From Pseudorhodobacter antarcticus (lineage in GTDB: Bacteria; Pseudomonadota; Alphaproteobacteria; Rhodobacterales; Rhodobacteraceae), in NCBI GenBank assembly GCA_945861995.1, contig CAMAWZ010000132.1:1-6612 (forward strand): a stretch of DNA of 6,612 bases, given 5' to 3'. How positions within the stretch are numbered: the first letter of the stretch is position 1; each line of letters opens with the position of its first letter. A program made the translations under genes and the position numbers. Shown here piece by piece: positions 5,876 to 6,612 of the stretch. The notes beneath the pieces are model-generated. The model was not told the origin of the DNA. It was given only the letters and a program-made list of their open reading frames with translations, and made no database searches.

Positions 5876-6612
5876 CTAAAGTCCCAGTGCTTTGCGCAGC
5901 ATATTCAGCGCGACCAAGATCAAAAACGCCGCAAAAGCGCGTTTCAGCGGGGCGGGGTTCATGCGGTGCGCCAACGCCGCGCCCCATGGCGTAGTAATAT
6001 AAGTGGTCAGAATAACCGCCGCAAAAGCGGGCAGATTGACCGCGCCAATCGTGTAAGGCGGGGCATCCGCCACAGGCAGGGCCAAAAACCCCAGTATCGC
6101 AGGCACAGCTATGATCACCCCAAGGCCCGATGCTGTGCCCACTGCGCGGTGAATGGGAGAGCCATAAAGCGTCATCAGCGGCACGCCAAAGGTGCCCCCG
6201 CCAATGCCCATCAGTGCCGACACCAGCCCAAGCGCCCCCGCAATCCCCCCGCGCAGGGGCTGTAGGGGCAAATCATTACCAAGCCGCCAGTTTGCGCGGC
6301 CAAAGGCCATATACAGCCCCGCAAGCCCCGCCAAAACGCCAAACACCCCCTGCAGCGCCCGCGATGACATTTGCGAGGCAATCAGCGTGCCTATCAGCGC
6401 GCCGATAACGACCATCGGCGCGATAGACCGCAGCATCGCCACATCCACCGCCCCTTTGGCATGATGGGCCTGCACCGAGCGCACCGACGTAAAAACAATT
6501 GTGGCAAGCGAGGTGGCCACGCAAACCTGCATCACCTGCCCGCCCGCATAGCCCAAATAACCCAGCGCATAAAAGAATGCGGGAACCAGCACGATTCCCC
6601 CCCCCCCCCCAA
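5876..6612 (-). CDS. TauE/SafE-family membrane transporter, 5' end cut by the window edge
   Basis: About 244 residues are visible, running to the right edge; the N-terminus, probably a few tens of residues, is missing. The family hallmark is a repeated glycine motif followed by VP. Here it appears once at the very edge (GGGGG-IVLVPAFF) and again in the second half (MGIGGGTFGVPLM, near 6177-6213), matching the two-fold internal repeat of this fold. Several strongly hydrophobic segments follow each motif, and the conserved ATSLATIVFTS...AHHAKGAV stretch lies after the first. Members are inner-membrane proteins, and some export sulfite or sulfoacetate or act in taurine and sulfonate use. Nothing nearby identifies this one's substrate. 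The GTG codon at 6592 falls within the conserved IVLVP motif, so it is not the true start. The gene is convergent with the chemoreceptor gene. Confidence 0.85.
   Translation of the reverse strand, partial: GGGGGIVLVPAFFYALGYLGYAGGQVMQVCVATSLATIVFTSVRSVQAHHAKGAVDVAMLRSIAPMVVIGALIGTLIASQMSSRALQGVFGVLAGLAGLYMAFGRANWRLGNDLPLQPLRGGIAGALGLVSALMGIGGGTFGVPLMTLYGSPIHRAVGTASGLGVIIAVPAILGFLALPVADAPPYTIGAVNLPAFAAVILTTYITTPWGAALAHRMNPAPLKRAFAAFLILVALNMLRKALGL
6597..6610. repeat. Poly-C tract of 14 bases inside the transporter gene
   Basis: Fourteen consecutive C (G on the coding strand) encode part of a run of five glycines in the first conserved motif of the TauE/SafE gene. The window ends two bases later. 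It may be a true slippage-prone tract or an assembly artefact at a contig end. Confidence 0.7.

Noticed and set aside
1..6612. Search for CRISPR arrays, tRNA or rRNA genes, insertion sequences, phage genes or toxin-antitoxin pairs
   Set aside because: None was seen. Spacers are short and the genes are typical chromosomal functions.

Overview
The window reads as ordinary chromosomal DNA from an alphaproteobacterium, most likely a Rhodobacterales (Roseobacter/Rhodobacter-type) species. The reasons are its GC-rich codon use in most genes, a heterotetrameric-type sarcosine oxidase beta subunit, the gene order ccmI - ruvX - DUF1289, and an intergenic motif near the left edge of a kind I associate with this order. 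This assignment comes from recognising proteins by eye; no database search was possible.

Layout. Left: soxB (sarcosine oxidase beta subunit) lies on the minus strand (74-1321), followed by about 70 bases with no recognisable soxD start. A 198-base divergent spacer (1322-1519) separates it from a tight plus-strand operon: ccmI (cytochrome c assembly, 1520-2740), ruvX/yqgF (2737-3213, TTG start overlapping the ccmI stop), a 24-codon ORF (3214-3288), and a DUF1289 cysteine-motif protein (3285-3524). The 24-codon ORF repeats the N-terminus of the DUF1289 protein and overlaps its start as ATGA. A weak hairpin overlaps the end of that operon. Next comes a separate plus-strand chemoreceptor gene (3617-5767) with a periplasmic HBM-type sensor, HAMP segments and a cytoplasmic signalling hairpin. 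It is convergent with a minus-strand TauE/SafE-family membrane transporter (5876-6612). The transporter's 5' end is cut by the window edge, inside a run of 14 C.

The genes do not form a single pathway. The ccmI-ruvX-DUF1289 block looks translationally coupled from end to end. soxB, the chemoreceptor and the transporter are separate units.

I see no wholly new system. The observations most worth checking are: (1) the duplicated, protein-level conserved start of the DUF1289 gene, present as a mini-ORF coupled between ruvX and the intact gene; (2) two non-canonical residues at the chemoreceptor hairpin tip; (3) the poly-C/poly-Gly tract at the right edge, inside the first conserved glycine motif of the transporter; and (4) the AT-richer sensor half of the chemoreceptor.
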